From NCBI GenBank assembly GCA_947474645.1, contig CANJJD010000011.1, forward strand, positions 1 to 64,000: a stretch of 64,000 nucleotides of DNA, given 5' to 3'. Positions 8,198 to 16,625 of this stretch are shown here, piece after piece. Under the pieces are notes generated by a model that was given only the letters and a program-made list of their open reading frames with translations, was not told where the DNA came from and ran no database searches. This DNA is from Alphaproteobacteria bacterium. GTDB lineage: Bacteria; Pseudomonadota; Alphaproteobacteria; Micropepsales; Micropepsaceae. How positions within the stretch are numbered: position 1 is the first letter of the stretch; every line of letters starts with the position of its first letter. A program made the translations under genes and the position numbers.

Positions 8198-10554
8198 GAC
8201 GCTGGATTGCAGGACTGGTGCTTGCGCTGGCGCTGGGCGGGCCGGCGTTAGCGGCGCCTGCGGATGGATGGATCAGCCATCCCGCGGCGGCCACGGTCTC
8301 CGGCCCCATCGTGCTGCATTTCCGCCGTGTGCTGGATGTGACGCATGTGCCGAAGGCTTTTCCGGTCACGGTCACGGCCGACAACCGCTTCATCCTGTTC
8401 GTCAATGGCCGCCGCATCGCCACCGGCCCGTCCACCGGCACCCTGCTGCGTTGGCGCGACCGGGGCATTGATCTGGCGCCTTACCTGAAGCCCGGACGGA
8501 ACGTCGTGGCGGCGGCGGTGTGGGATTTTGTGAGACGGGCGACGGACGGGCCGCCTCCCGCCGCCGGCGACTTGCCGCCGCAGATCGCGCCCATTGCCCA
8601 GCAAAGCGTGGGCCTGGGCTTTCGCGTCACCGGCGAAGGGCTGGCGACGGGCGAGGGCAGCTGGCGGGTGAAGATTGATGCGGGCCATGCAGCCGGCAAC
8701 GGCCGCGCCCAGGTGCCGCGTGGCCGCTATTATGTCGCCAGCGCGCCCGAAGTAATTGATGCCGCCAAAGCGGACTGGAACTGGACCGGCGCCAACGAGG
8801 GCAGCGGTTGGGTTGACGCGGTGCCGGCGCCACTGGCCGCCAACCGCACTTTGATTGCAGATCCCTTGCCGCAGCAGAATTTTTTGCCCGCCGCGCCGGG
8901 TATGACGGTGCGCAGCGACCTCGCCGGCGATTTTCCCAAGCATCCGCTGACCGTGCCGGCGAATAGCCATGCCCGCATCCTGCTGCGGCGTGAGGCAATG
9001 ATTTCCGGCTATCCGGAACTGACCGTATCGGGCGGGGCAGGGGCGACGATCAAGCTGACCTATAGCGAGGCGCTGTATGACGCCGAGATGAAGAAGGCCG
9101 ATCGCGACCTGGTGGAGAATCGCCTGGCGCTGGGCCTCTTCGACACCTTCATGCCGGATGGACCACGCCGCAGCTTCATGCCGCTATGGTGGCGGACCTG
9201 GCGCTATGCCGAGCTGGACATCCAGACCGGCGCGTCACCGCTGACGCTGCAATCGCTGCGCGTCTTTGAGACCGGTTATCCGTTCGAGCAAGTGGCGCAT
9301 TTCACCAGCAACGACGCGCAGCTCAACAAAATCTGGCAGGTGGGCTGGCGCACCGCCCTGATCGACGCCCATGAAACCTATATGGACAGCGCCTATTGGG
9401 AGCAGTTGCAATATACCGGCGACACGCGGCTGCAGATGTTGATCTCCTATGCGGTGGCGGGCGATCCGCGCCTGGCGCGGCAGGCGATCGAGGTTTTTGC
9501 CGAATCCGATGTTGAAGGCGGGCTGGAGCAGGGCGCCTATCCCAGCCGCAGCGACAACGTGATTGCCACTTTTTCGCTGGCCTGGATCGGGATGCTCAAC
9601 GACTGGTCCATGGAGCAGCCAGATAAGGCGCTGATCGTCAGCAACCTGCCGCGCATGCGCACTATCCTGAAATGGTTCGAGCCATGGCGCACCGCCAATG
9701 GGCTGCTCGGCAAGAATCCGCAATGGAATTTCATTGATTGGGCCGGTCCCAAGGGCAGCAACCGCGACACCTTTCCCGCTTACGGCGCCGATGGCGGCAG
9801 TTGCCTGATGACCGTGTCGTGGCTGGGGGCGCTGCGCCAGGGTGCGGCGCTGGAAGCCGCCTATGGCGACAAGGCCCAGGCCGCCGCCGACACCGCCCGC
9901 GCGGATGAAGCGCGCGCCGCCATCCGCGCCCATTGCTGGGACAAGGCGCGCGGGCTGTTCGCCGATACCTCCGACCTGAAGCCCCTCAGCCAGCACATGA
10001 ATATCTTGGCGGTGCTGTATGACGCCGCCACGCCGGAAGAAGCCGCCGCCATCCTGGACAAGATCACCGTGCCGGGGCGCGGCATTGATGCGCCAGAGGA
10101 GCTGTACACCTCCACCTATTATTTCGCCTGGTACCTGGTGCGGGCCTTTGAACATGCCGGCCGCGCCGACCGCTATCCCGCCCTGCTGCAAACCTGGCGC
10201 GATCTGCTGGCGCTGCATTACACCACCTGGCCGGAGTCGCGGGGCGAGACCCGCTCTGACACTCATGCCTGGAGCGCCCATCCCACCGCCGACCTGTTGG
10301 GATTGGTGGCGGGCATTCGCCCCGCTGCGCCGGGCTATGCCCGGCTGCGGGTGGCGCCGAACCTGGGTGATCTCACGTCGCTCGATGCGGCAGCCGTCAC
10401 GCCGAAGGGTAAAGTGTCAGTCCGCTATGTCATCAAGGGCGACAGTCTGACGGCAGAGATCGATTGCCCCGCCGCGCTGCCGGGAGAATTTGTCTGGAAG
10501 GGAAAATCTTATCCCCTCACGGGCGCACACAGCCGCTTTGTGCTGCCGCGCTAA
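8194..10554 (+). CDS. Secreted GH78-like (alpha-L-rhamnosidase-type) glycoside hydrolase
   Basis: The 786-residue protein begins at a GTG overlapping the stop of the acylase gene and has a signal peptide (RRWIAGLVLALALGGPALAA). An N-terminal beta-sandwich (FRRVLDVTHVPKAF... FILFVNGRRIATGP) resembles the rhamnosidase N domain. The central (alpha/alpha)6-barrel has DSAYWEQLQYTGDTRLQ, the equivalent of the family's acidic catalytic loop. The C-terminus carries a WSAHPTADLLGLVAGI segment and a beta-domain. These place it in or near GH78, but sugar specificity is inferred only. Its stop overlaps the convergent aldose epimerase by 4 nt. Confidence 0.8.
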   Translation: MRRWIAGLVLALALGGPALAAPADGWISHPAAATVSGPIVLHFRRVLDVTHVPKAFPVTVTADNRFILFVNGRRIATGPSTGTLLRWRDRGIDLAPYLKPGRNVVAAAVWDFVRRATDGPPPAAGDLPPQIAPIAQQSVGLGFRVTGEGLATGEGSWRVKIDAGHAAGNGRAQVPRGRYYVASAPEVIDAAKADWNWTGANEGSGWVDAVPAPLAANRTLIADPLPQQNFLPAAPGMTVRSDLAGDFPKHPLTVPANSHARILLRREAMISGYPELTVSGGAGATIKLTYSEALYDAEMKKADRDLVENRLALGLFDTFMPDGPRRSFMPLWWRTWRYAELDIQTGASPLTLQSLRVFETGYPFEQVAHFTSNDAQLNKIWQVGWRTALIDAHETYMDSAYWEQLQYTGDTRLQMLISYAVAGDPRLARQAIEVFAESDVEGGLEQGAYPSRSDNVIATFSLAWIGMLNDWSMEQPDKALIVSNLPRMRTILKWFEPWRTANGLLGKNPQWNFIDWAGPKGSNRDTFPAYGADGGSCLMTVSWLGALRQGAALEAAYGDKAQAAADTARADEARAAIRAHCWDKARGLFADTSDLKPLSQHMNILAVLYDAATPEEAAAILDKITVPGRGIDAPEELYTSTYYFAWYLVRAFEHAGRADRYPALLQTWRDLLALHYTTWPESRGETRSDTHAWSAHPTADLLGLVAGIRPAAPGYARLRVAPNLGDLTSLDAAAVTPKGKVSVRYVIKGDSLTAEIDCPAALPGEFVWKGKSYPLTGAHSRFVLPR

Positions 10555-11678
10555 CGGGTGCTGAAGCGGTATTCCGTCACTTCGTGCAGCGGCTGGCCCG
10601 GCGTCACCAGCTTGGACGGGAAGTTGGGATGATTGATGGCGTCCAGATAGCCTTCGGTCTCCAGGCTCAGCGCATAAAAGTTGCGATAGATCTTGCCGCC
10701 TTTGCCCTCCACCGTCCGCGTGCCGATATTGTCGCTGTAGAGCTGCACCCCAGGCTGGGTTGTCAGCACATCCATCACGATGCCGGTGCCCGGATCGCTC
10801 AGCTGCGCCGCGCGGCGCAAGGTGCCGGGCTTGCCGTTGATGATCATGCAGATGTCCAGCCCGCCCCGCATGGCGATCTGGTCGAACGGCGAGTTCAATA
10901 CCGTGCCCAGCTTCACGGGCTTCCTGAAATCAAACGGCGTGCCCTTCACCGAAGCGATCTCGCCGGTCACCAGATTGTCGGCATCCTGCGGCGTGTATTT
11001 GTCGGCAAAGACCTGCAAGGTCTGGTTTGATATGTCGCCATTGCCTTCGCCTTGCAGCGCGAAATAGGAATGATTGGTCAGGTTGGCGATGGTCGGCCGG
11101 TCGGAGATGGCGTGGTATTCGATCCGCAAGGCGCGGTCTTTTGTCAGGGTATAGGTCATCACCGTGGTCAGCACGCCGGGAAAGCCGCCATCGCCGTCAT
11201 GGCTGACCAGGGAAAGGATCAGGCTGGGCTCGGGCCCGTCCTTCATTTCCGCCTGCCACAATTTTTTGGAAAAGGCGGCGGTGCCGCCATGGATCACGAA
11301 CTTGGCGTCAGGGCTGGATTTTTCCAACTGATAGGTCTTGCCGTCTATGCTGAAGCTGCCGCCACGGCTGACGCGGCCGACATAGCGGCCGATCACCGCG
11401 CCGAACACGCTGCCCTTCTGGTAGGAAGCGGCATCGTCGAAGCCCAGCTCGGTGTCGGTCTTGGTTCCCTGTTTGTTGGGCACCATCAGGCTGACGATCA
11501 TGCCGCCATAATTGGTGATGCGCGCTTCCAGCCCCTTGGGGCCGGTCAGGGTGAAAAGCTGGATCTTGCCGCCGTCAGCGGTCTTGCCCCAGTCCGCTTC
11601 GGTGATGTTGGCGGCGTGCGCGGACGATGCCGCGGTGACAATCAGAGCCAGTGCGATGGCGAGTTTGAAGCCCTGCAT
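10551..11678 (-). CDS. galM: Aldose 1-epimerase, exported
   Basis: A 375-residue galactose mutarotase-family protein with a signal peptide (about residues 1-22, ending SSAHAA). It would interconvert alpha and beta anomers of aldoses in the periplasm. Family landmarks include the NYGGMIVSL block, GRYVGRVSRGGSF, a NLTNHSYFALQGEG segment with the conserved catalytic-type His, and the C-terminal SLETEGYLDAINHPNFPS block bearing the acidic residue. Cytoplasmic GalM enzymes lack the export signal. It is convergent with the GH78-like gene (4-nt overlap) and divergent from the amidohydrolase gene, consistent with extracytoplasmic sugar handling. Confidence 0.87.
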   Translation of the reverse strand: MQGFKLAIALALIVTAASSAHAANITEADWGKTADGGKIQLFTLTGPKGLEARITNYGGMIVSLMVPNKQGTKTDTELGFDDAASYQKGSVFGAVIGRYVGRVSRGGSFSIDGKTYQLEKSSPDAKFVIHGGTAAFSKKLWQAEMKDGPEPSLILSLVSHDGDGGFPGVLTTVMTYTLTKDRALRIEYHAISDRPTIANLTNHSYFALQGEGNGDISNQTLQVFADKYTPQDADNLVTGEIASVKGTPFDFRKPVKLGTVLNSPFDQIAMRGGLDICMIINGKPGTLRRAAQLSDPGTGIVMDVLTTQPGVQLYSDNIGTRTVEGKGGKIYRNFYALSLETEGYLDAINHPNFPSKLVTPGQPLHEVTEYRFSTR

Positions 11679-11778
11679 TGTAACGCCCCCCGGATTATTT
11701 CATGCTTGGCGCCAGCATAAGCGCATCGGTCCAGGCGGGCTAGGTTCGCTGCAATGCATCATTCGGGGGAGACAGATC
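11679..11778. promoter_or_regulatory. Divergent intergenic region between galM and the amidohydrolase gene
   Basis: A 100-bp spacer that should contain both promoters. A GGGGGAGA stretch (11765-11772) is the ribosome site for the ATG at 11779. No clear promoter hexamers or palindromes were recognised. Confidence 0.3.
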
Positions 11779-13134
11779 ATGCGGCGCATCGTCATCACAA
11801 CGGCACTCAGTTTCGCGCTGGCGGGCGCAGTCCAGGCCCAGGTCGGCGGAAAGGACACGCCCTGGCGCGGCGCCGGGCCTCAGCCCTGTTTCGGCATCGA
11901 TGGCGGGGTGAACATATGTCCCGCGCCATCCCGGATGCGTGTGGTGCGCGCCGGCCATCTGTTCGACAGCAAGACCGGCACCTTGTTGGCCAACCAGGTG
12001 GTGGTGATCGAAGGCGACAAGATTTTGGAGGTCGGCCCGGCCGGCAAGGTCAAGATTCCGGCAGGCGCGCAGGTGATCGATCTCAGCCGTCAGACGGTGC
12101 TGCCCGGCATGGTGGACATGCACACCCACATGTTCAATTCCCTCAAGCCCGGCACCTCCAAGGAAACCGCCACCCTGCTGGCGGTGCAGAACATCCAGGC
12201 CGATCTGCATGCCGGCTTCACCGCCGTGCGCGACATGAGCAGCCATGGCAACGGCTATGGCGACGTGGACATCCGCAATGCCATCAACCGCGGCGAGATT
12301 GATGGTCCGCGCGCCCAGGTTTCCACGCGCGGCATCGCCTGGGGTGCGCCGGGCGCCAAGCCGCTGGAGCCGGGCGAAAGCGCCGTGGTCCACAATGCCG
12401 AGGAAGCCCGCGCCGCGGTGCGCGACCAGGTCGGCCGTGGCGCGGACTGGATCAAGCTGTTTCCCGCCGGGGGCTATTCCTTCGGCGCCGATGGCAAGCC
12501 CGCTTATGTCGTGACCTATCCCATGCCGGTGCTGCAGGCGCTGATCGATGAAACGCACAAGCTGGGCCGCAAGACCGCCTGCCATGCCTTCGGCGGCGAA
12601 GGGCAGAAGAATGCCATCCTCGCCGGCTGCGACAGCATCGAGCACGCCTTCGGCCTGACCCAGGAAGAGGCCGACATGATGGTGGCCAAGGGCCTGTCCT
12701 ATGATCCCACCTTGCAGCGCTATACCGAGCCCTACATGGACGACAACGATGCCCGGAATACCGGCGGCAAGTACCGCATGATCCCCATCTTCCAGAATGC
12801 CGTGACCCTGGCGTCCCGCACCAAGGGCCTGAAGATCACGGTGGGCAGCGGCGTGGACGGCTCGACCTTCCCGCACGGCACCCAGGCGCTGGAGATCGTC
12901 GCGCTGGTCAACCAGGCGCATATGAGCCCCGCCAGCGCCATCCAGGCGGCCACCATCAACAGCGCCGAAGTGCTGGGCTGGCAGGACCGCATCGGTTCGC
13001 TGGAAAAGGGCAAGTATGCCGACCTGATCGCCGTGCCCGGCAACCCGCTGGCGGACATCACCGCGCTGCAGCGGGTCAACTTTGTGATGAAGGGCGGCAA
13101 GATCGTGCGCGACGATCCGCTCAGCCGCCGGTAA
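11779..13134 (+). CDS. Secreted metal-dependent amidohydrolase (Xaa-Pro dipeptidase/imidazolonepropionase-like)
   Basis: A 451-residue amidohydrolase-superfamily enzyme with a signal peptide (residues 1-20). The metal ligands are visible: H115 and H117 in MHTHMF, H269 in ACHAFGGE, H289 in SIEHAFG and the catalytic-type D360 in GSGVDGSTF. The N-terminal beta-sandwich strand VVRAGHLFDSKTG and the C-terminal GSLEKGKYADLIAVPGNPL return to the small domain, as in imidazolonepropionase-like and secreted dipeptidase members. The substrate is probably a small peptide or cyclic amide; this is inference. Its end overlaps madM by 14 nt in a convergent arrangement. Confidence 0.85.
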   Translation: MRRIVITTALSFALAGAVQAQVGGKDTPWRGAGPQPCFGIDGGVNICPAPSRMRVVRAGHLFDSKTGTLLANQVVVIEGDKILEVGPAGKVKIPAGAQVIDLSRQTVLPGMVDMHTHMFNSLKPGTSKETATLLAVQNIQADLHAGFTAVRDMSSHGNGYGDVDIRNAINRGEIDGPRAQVSTRGIAWGAPGAKPLEPGESAVVHNAEEARAAVRDQVGRGADWIKLFPAGGYSFGADGKPAYVVTYPMPVLQALIDETHKLGRKTACHAFGGEGQKNAILAGCDSIEHAFGLTQEEADMMVAKGLSYDPTLQRYTEPYMDDNDARNTGGKYRMIPIFQNAVTLASRTKGLKITVGSGVDGSTFPHGTQALEIVALVNQAHMSPASAIQAATINSAEVLGWQDRIGSLEKGKYADLIAVPGNPLADITALQRVNFVMKGGKIVRDDPLSRR

Positions 13135-13885
13135 AGGCCCGCACGGTGAAATAGAGAATCGACGGTCCCACCAGGCAGCCCACGCCGGTATGGAAGGTGG
13201 CGATCAGTGCGCCATAGGGCACCAGCTTGGGATCGGTGGCGGCCAGCCCGCCGGTGACGCCGCTGACCGTGCCCATCAGCCCGCCATAGGTCATGGCCGA
13301 GCGCGGATTGTCGAGCCCGATATAGGGCGCGATGAACGGCGTGCCGATCATCACGAGGATGGCTTTCAGCACGCCCACGCCGATGCTGAGCGCCATCACC
13401 GGCGAGGAGGCGCCGATCGCAGCCCCGGTTACCGGTCCCACGATATAGGTGATGGCGCCCGCGCCGATGGTGGTGAGGCTGACCGCGTCCGTGTAGCCAT
13501 AGAAGCGCGCCACCGCCACGCCGATGACAAAGGGGATGATGGTCCCCAATCCCAGCGCGAAGGCGCCCAGCAGGCCGGCGCGCCGGGCCTGGACCACATC
13601 GACTTCAAACGCGGTGGCGACAATGGCGAAATCGCGCAGCAGGTTGCCGCCCAGCAGGGCGATGCCGGCGAACATGGGAATGTCGGCAATGCCTTTCTGG
13701 CCGTTGGTGATCACGCCGCCCGCATAGGCCAGCCCCAGCCCGGCCAGGATGGCGATGGCCGAGCCATGGATGCGTCCCCCGGTGAGATATTTGGAGACCA
13801 GGTGGGACAGATAGATGATCGCGCCGACCACGGCGAAGGCGGTGATCAGGCCCTGTTTGGTCAGAAGTTCAACCAGGAAACTCAT
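13121..13885 (-). CDS. madM: Malonate transporter subunit MadM
   Basis: A 254-residue membrane protein matching MadM, the larger subunit of the two-component MadLM malonate:cation symporter. It has about eight hydrophobic segments, including GGRIHGSAIAILAGLGLAYAGG near the N-terminus and repeated glycine-rich helices such as YIVGPVTGAAIGASSPVMAL. It overlaps madL by 4 nt, so the two subunits are translationally coupled. The gene is not flanked by malonate decarboxylase (mdc/mad) genes but by a malonyl-CoA synthetase on the opposite strand, which suggests that imported malonate is activated as a CoA thioester. Confidence 0.88.
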   Translation of the reverse strand: MSFLVELLTKQGLITAFAVVGAIIYLSHLVSKYLTGGRIHGSAIAILAGLGLAYAGGVITNGQKGIADIPMFAGIALLGGNLLRDFAIVATAFEVDVVQARRAGLLGAFALGLGTIIPFVIGVAVARFYGYTDAVSLTTIGAGAITYIVGPVTGAAIGASSPVMALSIGVGVLKAILVMIGTPFIAPYIGLDNPRSAMTYGGLMGTVSGVTGGLAATDPKLVPYGALIATFHTGVGCLVGPSILYFTVRAFTGG

Positions 13886-14247
13886 GCCCGGCCGCCCTTG
13901 TCGATCCGGCTGATCAGCGCCACCACCGCGGCGCAGGCCGCCACGGTCAGCACGGCGGCGATGATCACCATGGGGCCGCCGCCGGCGGCGGACAGCACAT
14001 TCTGCTGCGCCGCCATGGCGACCACGATGGGGATATACATGGTGGCCCAGAATTCGGTGCCCAGCTTGATGCCTGCGGACAGGGCGCCGGTATGGGCCAG
14101 CCAGACCCGCGCCGAAATCAGCAGCACCATGGCGATGCCGACGCCGCCGACATTGGCCTTGACGTGCAGGGCCATGCCCAGAAGATCGCCCAAACCCACA
14201 CCGATCAGGGTGCAGATCGCCAGCAGCGCAACGCCGTAGATTGTCAT
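13882..14247 (-). CDS. madL: Malonate transporter subunit MadL
   Basis: A 121-residue integral membrane protein with four predicted helices, corresponding to MadL, the small partner of MadM. Recognisable segments are ALLAICTLIGVGLGDLLG near the N-terminus and GIKLGTEFWATMYIPIVVAMAAQQNV in the middle. The ATG at 14247 is preferred over an in-frame one six codons upstream because family members begin immediately before the first hydrophobic helix. It is the first gene of a madL-madM operon and is divergent from matB across 66 bp, implying shared control. Confidence 0.87.
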   Translation of the reverse strand: MTIYGVALLAICTLIGVGLGDLLGMALHVKANVGGVGIAMVLLISARVWLAHTGALSAGIKLGTEFWATMYIPIVVAMAAQQNVLSAAGGGPMVIIAAVLTVAACAAVVALISRIDKGGRA

Positions 14248-14313
14248 TCCATCCCCTCGGCCCACCGGATTATTCTTGCCAAAACGCTAGAGCAGCCGTC
14301 CCATACAGGCAAC
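14248..14313. promoter_or_regulatory. Divergent promoter region between madL and matB
   Basis: Only 66 bp separates the malonate transporter operon from the malonyl-CoA synthetase operon, so promoters and any operator must be compact and probably co-regulated. No matR/GntR-type regulator gene lies beside it, and no palindrome was confidently identified. Confidence 0.4.
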
Positions 14314-15819
14314 ATGACCGACAACCTGTTCACCCGCTTTTCGTCTCCCGCCTTGCACCGCAACAAGACCTTCCTGGCGCCGCCGGGACGGCAGGCCGTC
14401 AGCTTCGCGCAGGCCTTCGACCAGGCGGGACGCTACGCCCAAGTGCTGACGGCGCATGGCGCCAAAAAGGGCGACCGCGTCGCCGTGCAGGTGGAGAAGA
14501 GCGCGGAGAATATTTTCCTGTACCTGGCCTGCCTGCGCGCCGGGCTGGTCTATCTGCCGCTCAATACCGGCTATACCGCCGGCGAGCTCAGTTACTTCAT
14601 CGGCGATGCCGCACCAGCGATCTTTGTCTGCGCCCCGCGCGATCTGGAGATGCTGAAGGGAATTTTTCCGCAAGGCACCGTGCTGACCTTGGGCGATGAC
14701 GGCAAAAGCGGCAGCCTGTTGGAGGAAGCCGCCGATCAATCGCCGGATTTCCCCGATGCCGTGCTGGGCAAGGACGATTTGGCCAGCATTCTGTACACCT
14801 CCGGCACCACCGGCGTTTCCAAGGGCGCGATGCTGACCCATGGCAATCTATGGTCGAATGCCGAAGTGCTGCGGCGGGAATGGCGCTTCACCCAGGACGA
14901 TGTGCTGCTGCACGCCCTGCCGATCTTCCACATCCATGGACTGTTCGTGGCCACCAACATCTGCCTGGCGGCGCGGGCTTCCATCATCCTGCTGCCCAAG
15001 TTCGATATCGCGGAAATCTTTCGCAGCCTTCCCGCCGCCACCGTCATGATGGGCGTGCCGACTTTCTATGTCCGGCTGCTGCAGGACCCGCGCCTGAACC
15101 GCGAGACGTCGAGGCACATGCGGCTATTCGTGTCCGGCTCGGCGCCGCTGCTGGCGGAGACTCACCGGGAATGGTCGGCGAAGACCGGCCAGGCGATCCT
15201 GGAACGCTATGGCATGACCGAAACCAACATGAACACTTCCAATCCCTACGAGGGCGCGCGCAAGCCGGGCTCGGTGGGGCGGCCGCTGCCGGGCACGGAA
15301 TTGCGCATCGCCGATGACGGGGGCAAGGCATTGCCGCAAGGCGAGATCGGCATGATCGAGGTGCGCGGCCCCAATGTCTTTGCCGGCTATTGGCGGATGC
15401 CCGACAAGACCGCGGCGGAGTTTCGCGCTGACGGCTTCTTCATTACCGGCGATCTGGGGATGATAGACGAAGACGGCTATGTCCATATCGTGGGCCGGGC
15501 CAAGGACCTGATCATCAGCGGGGGCTTCAATGTCTACCCCAAGGAAATCGAAAGCCTGATTGACGAGCTGCCGGGCGTGGCGGAAAGCGCGGTGATCGGT
15601 TTGCCCCACAAGGATTTCGGCGAAGGCGTCACAGCCGTGGTGGTGCTGAACAAGGATGCGGCACTGACGCAAGATCAGATCATGGCGGCGCTGAAGGACA
15701 GGCTGGCCAAGTTCAAGCAGCCCAAGGCGGTGTTGTTCACCGACCAGTTTCCGCGCAACGCCATGGGCAAGGTGCAGAAGAAATTGCTGCGTGACCAATA
15801 CAAGGACCTGTACGCCTGA
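14314..15819 (+). CDS. matB: Malonyl-CoA synthetase (malonate-CoA ligase)
   Basis: A 501-residue acyl-adenylate-forming enzyme that makes malonyl-CoA from malonate, ATP and CoA. The phosphate-binding loop (Y161 to K171, YTSGTTGVSKG), the ERYGMTETNMNTSNPY block, the GYWRMPDKTAAEF segment and the C-terminal hinge through GRAKDLIISGGFNVYPKEIE are all typical of MatB. The catalytic Lys is in NAMGKVQKK near the end. MatB identity rests on the HGNLWSNAEVL and RETSRHMRLFVSGSAPLL blocks and on the adjacent madLM transporter. The ATG at 14314 precedes the conserved start. The stop overlaps the next start (TGATG). Confidence 0.9.
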   Translation: MTDNLFTRFSSPALHRNKTFLAPPGRQAVSFAQAFDQAGRYAQVLTAHGAKKGDRVAVQVEKSAENIFLYLACLRAGLVYLPLNTGYTAGELSYFIGDAAPAIFVCAPRDLEMLKGIFPQGTVLTLGDDGKSGSLLEEAADQSPDFPDAVLGKDDLASILYTSGTTGVSKGAMLTHGNLWSNAEVLRREWRFTQDDVLLHALPIFHIHGLFVATNICLAARASIILLPKFDIAEIFRSLPAATVMMGVPTFYVRLLQDPRLNRETSRHMRLFVSGSAPLLAETHREWSAKTGQAILERYGMTETNMNTSNPYEGARKPGSVGRPLPGTELRIADDGGKALPQGEIGMIEVRGPNVFAGYWRMPDKTAAEFRADGFFITGDLGMIDEDGYVHIVGRAKDLIISGGFNVYPKEIESLIDELPGVAESAVIGLPHKDFGEGVTAVVVLNKDAALTQDQIMAALKDRLAKFKQPKAVLFTDQFPRNAMGKVQKKLLRDQYKDLYA

Positions 15820-16598
15820 TGGACAAGATGCGCGCCGCCTGTGAACTGCTCTACCGCCACTGGGCGGACGGCATCACGCTGGAAAGCCTGCCGCCCGAGC
15901 TTCGTCCCGTGGACAGGGCGGAAGGCTATCGCGCGCAGGCTTTTATCGAAGGCTTTAGCAACAAACCCCTGTTCGGCTGGAAAATCGCCGCCACCAGCAT
16001 CAATGGGCAACGCCATATCGGGGTGGATGGTCCGCTGGCGGGGCGCATCCTGGCAGAGCGGGTGATTGCCGATGGCGGCGTGTTCAAGCTGGGCAATTGC
16101 CTGATGCGGGTGGCGGAGCTGGAGTTCGCCTTCCGCATGGGCGCCGATCTGGCGCCGCGCGCAACGGAATACACCCAGGATGAAGTGCTTGCCGCTGTCG
16201 CCACTCTGCATCCGGCAATCGAACTGCCGGATTCCCGTTTCGCCCACTTCGAGACGGCGGGCCTGGCGCAACTGGTGGCCGACAATGCCTGTGCCCATTA
16301 TTTCATGTTGGGCCCGGCGGCGGATGGCGATTGGCGGGCGCTGGACCTGGCGGCGCATCCGGGCAAGGCATTCCGCAACGGCGCGCTTGCGGAGGAGGGC
16401 GTGGGCGCCAATGTGCTGGGCGATCCGCGCATCGCCCTGACCTGGCTGGCCAATGAACTGTCGCGTCACGGCATGGCGTTGAAGACGGGCCAGGTTGTCA
16501 CCACCGGCACCTGCGTCAAGCCGCTGGCCATCGCCGTGGGCGATACCATCGAAGGCGACCTAGGTGTGCTTGGCCGGGTCTCGGTGCGGGTTATCTGA
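15819..16598 (+). CDS. 2-keto-4-pentenoate hydratase-like (MhpD/FAH superfamily) protein
   Basis: A 259-residue protein of the fumarylacetoacetate-hydrolase-like fold, closest to 2-oxopent-4-enoate hydratases and decarboxylases. It has GWKIAATSINGQRHIGVDGPLAGR near residue 50, an AELEFAFRMGADL metal-site segment with the conserved glutamates, and a C-terminal GQVVTTGTCVKPLAIAVGD block. Its start overlaps the matB stop, so the two are translationally coupled. No ring-cleavage pathway genes are nearby, so aromatic degradation is unlikely; a role on malonate-derived or short-chain keto acids is possible but unproven. Confidence 0.75.
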   Translation: MDKMRAACELLYRHWADGITLESLPPELRPVDRAEGYRAQAFIEGFSNKPLFGWKIAATSINGQRHIGVDGPLAGRILAERVIADGGVFKLGNCLMRVAELEFAFRMGADLAPRATEYTQDEVLAAVATLHPAIELPDSRFAHFETAGLAQLVADNACAHYFMLGPAADGDWRALDLAAHPGKAFRNGALAEEGVGANVLGDPRIALTWLANELSRHGMALKTGQVVTTGTCVKPLAIAVGDTIEGDLGVLGRVSVRVI

Positions 16599-16625
16599 TA
16601 TAAAGACGCATACAGGGGTGGGAAC

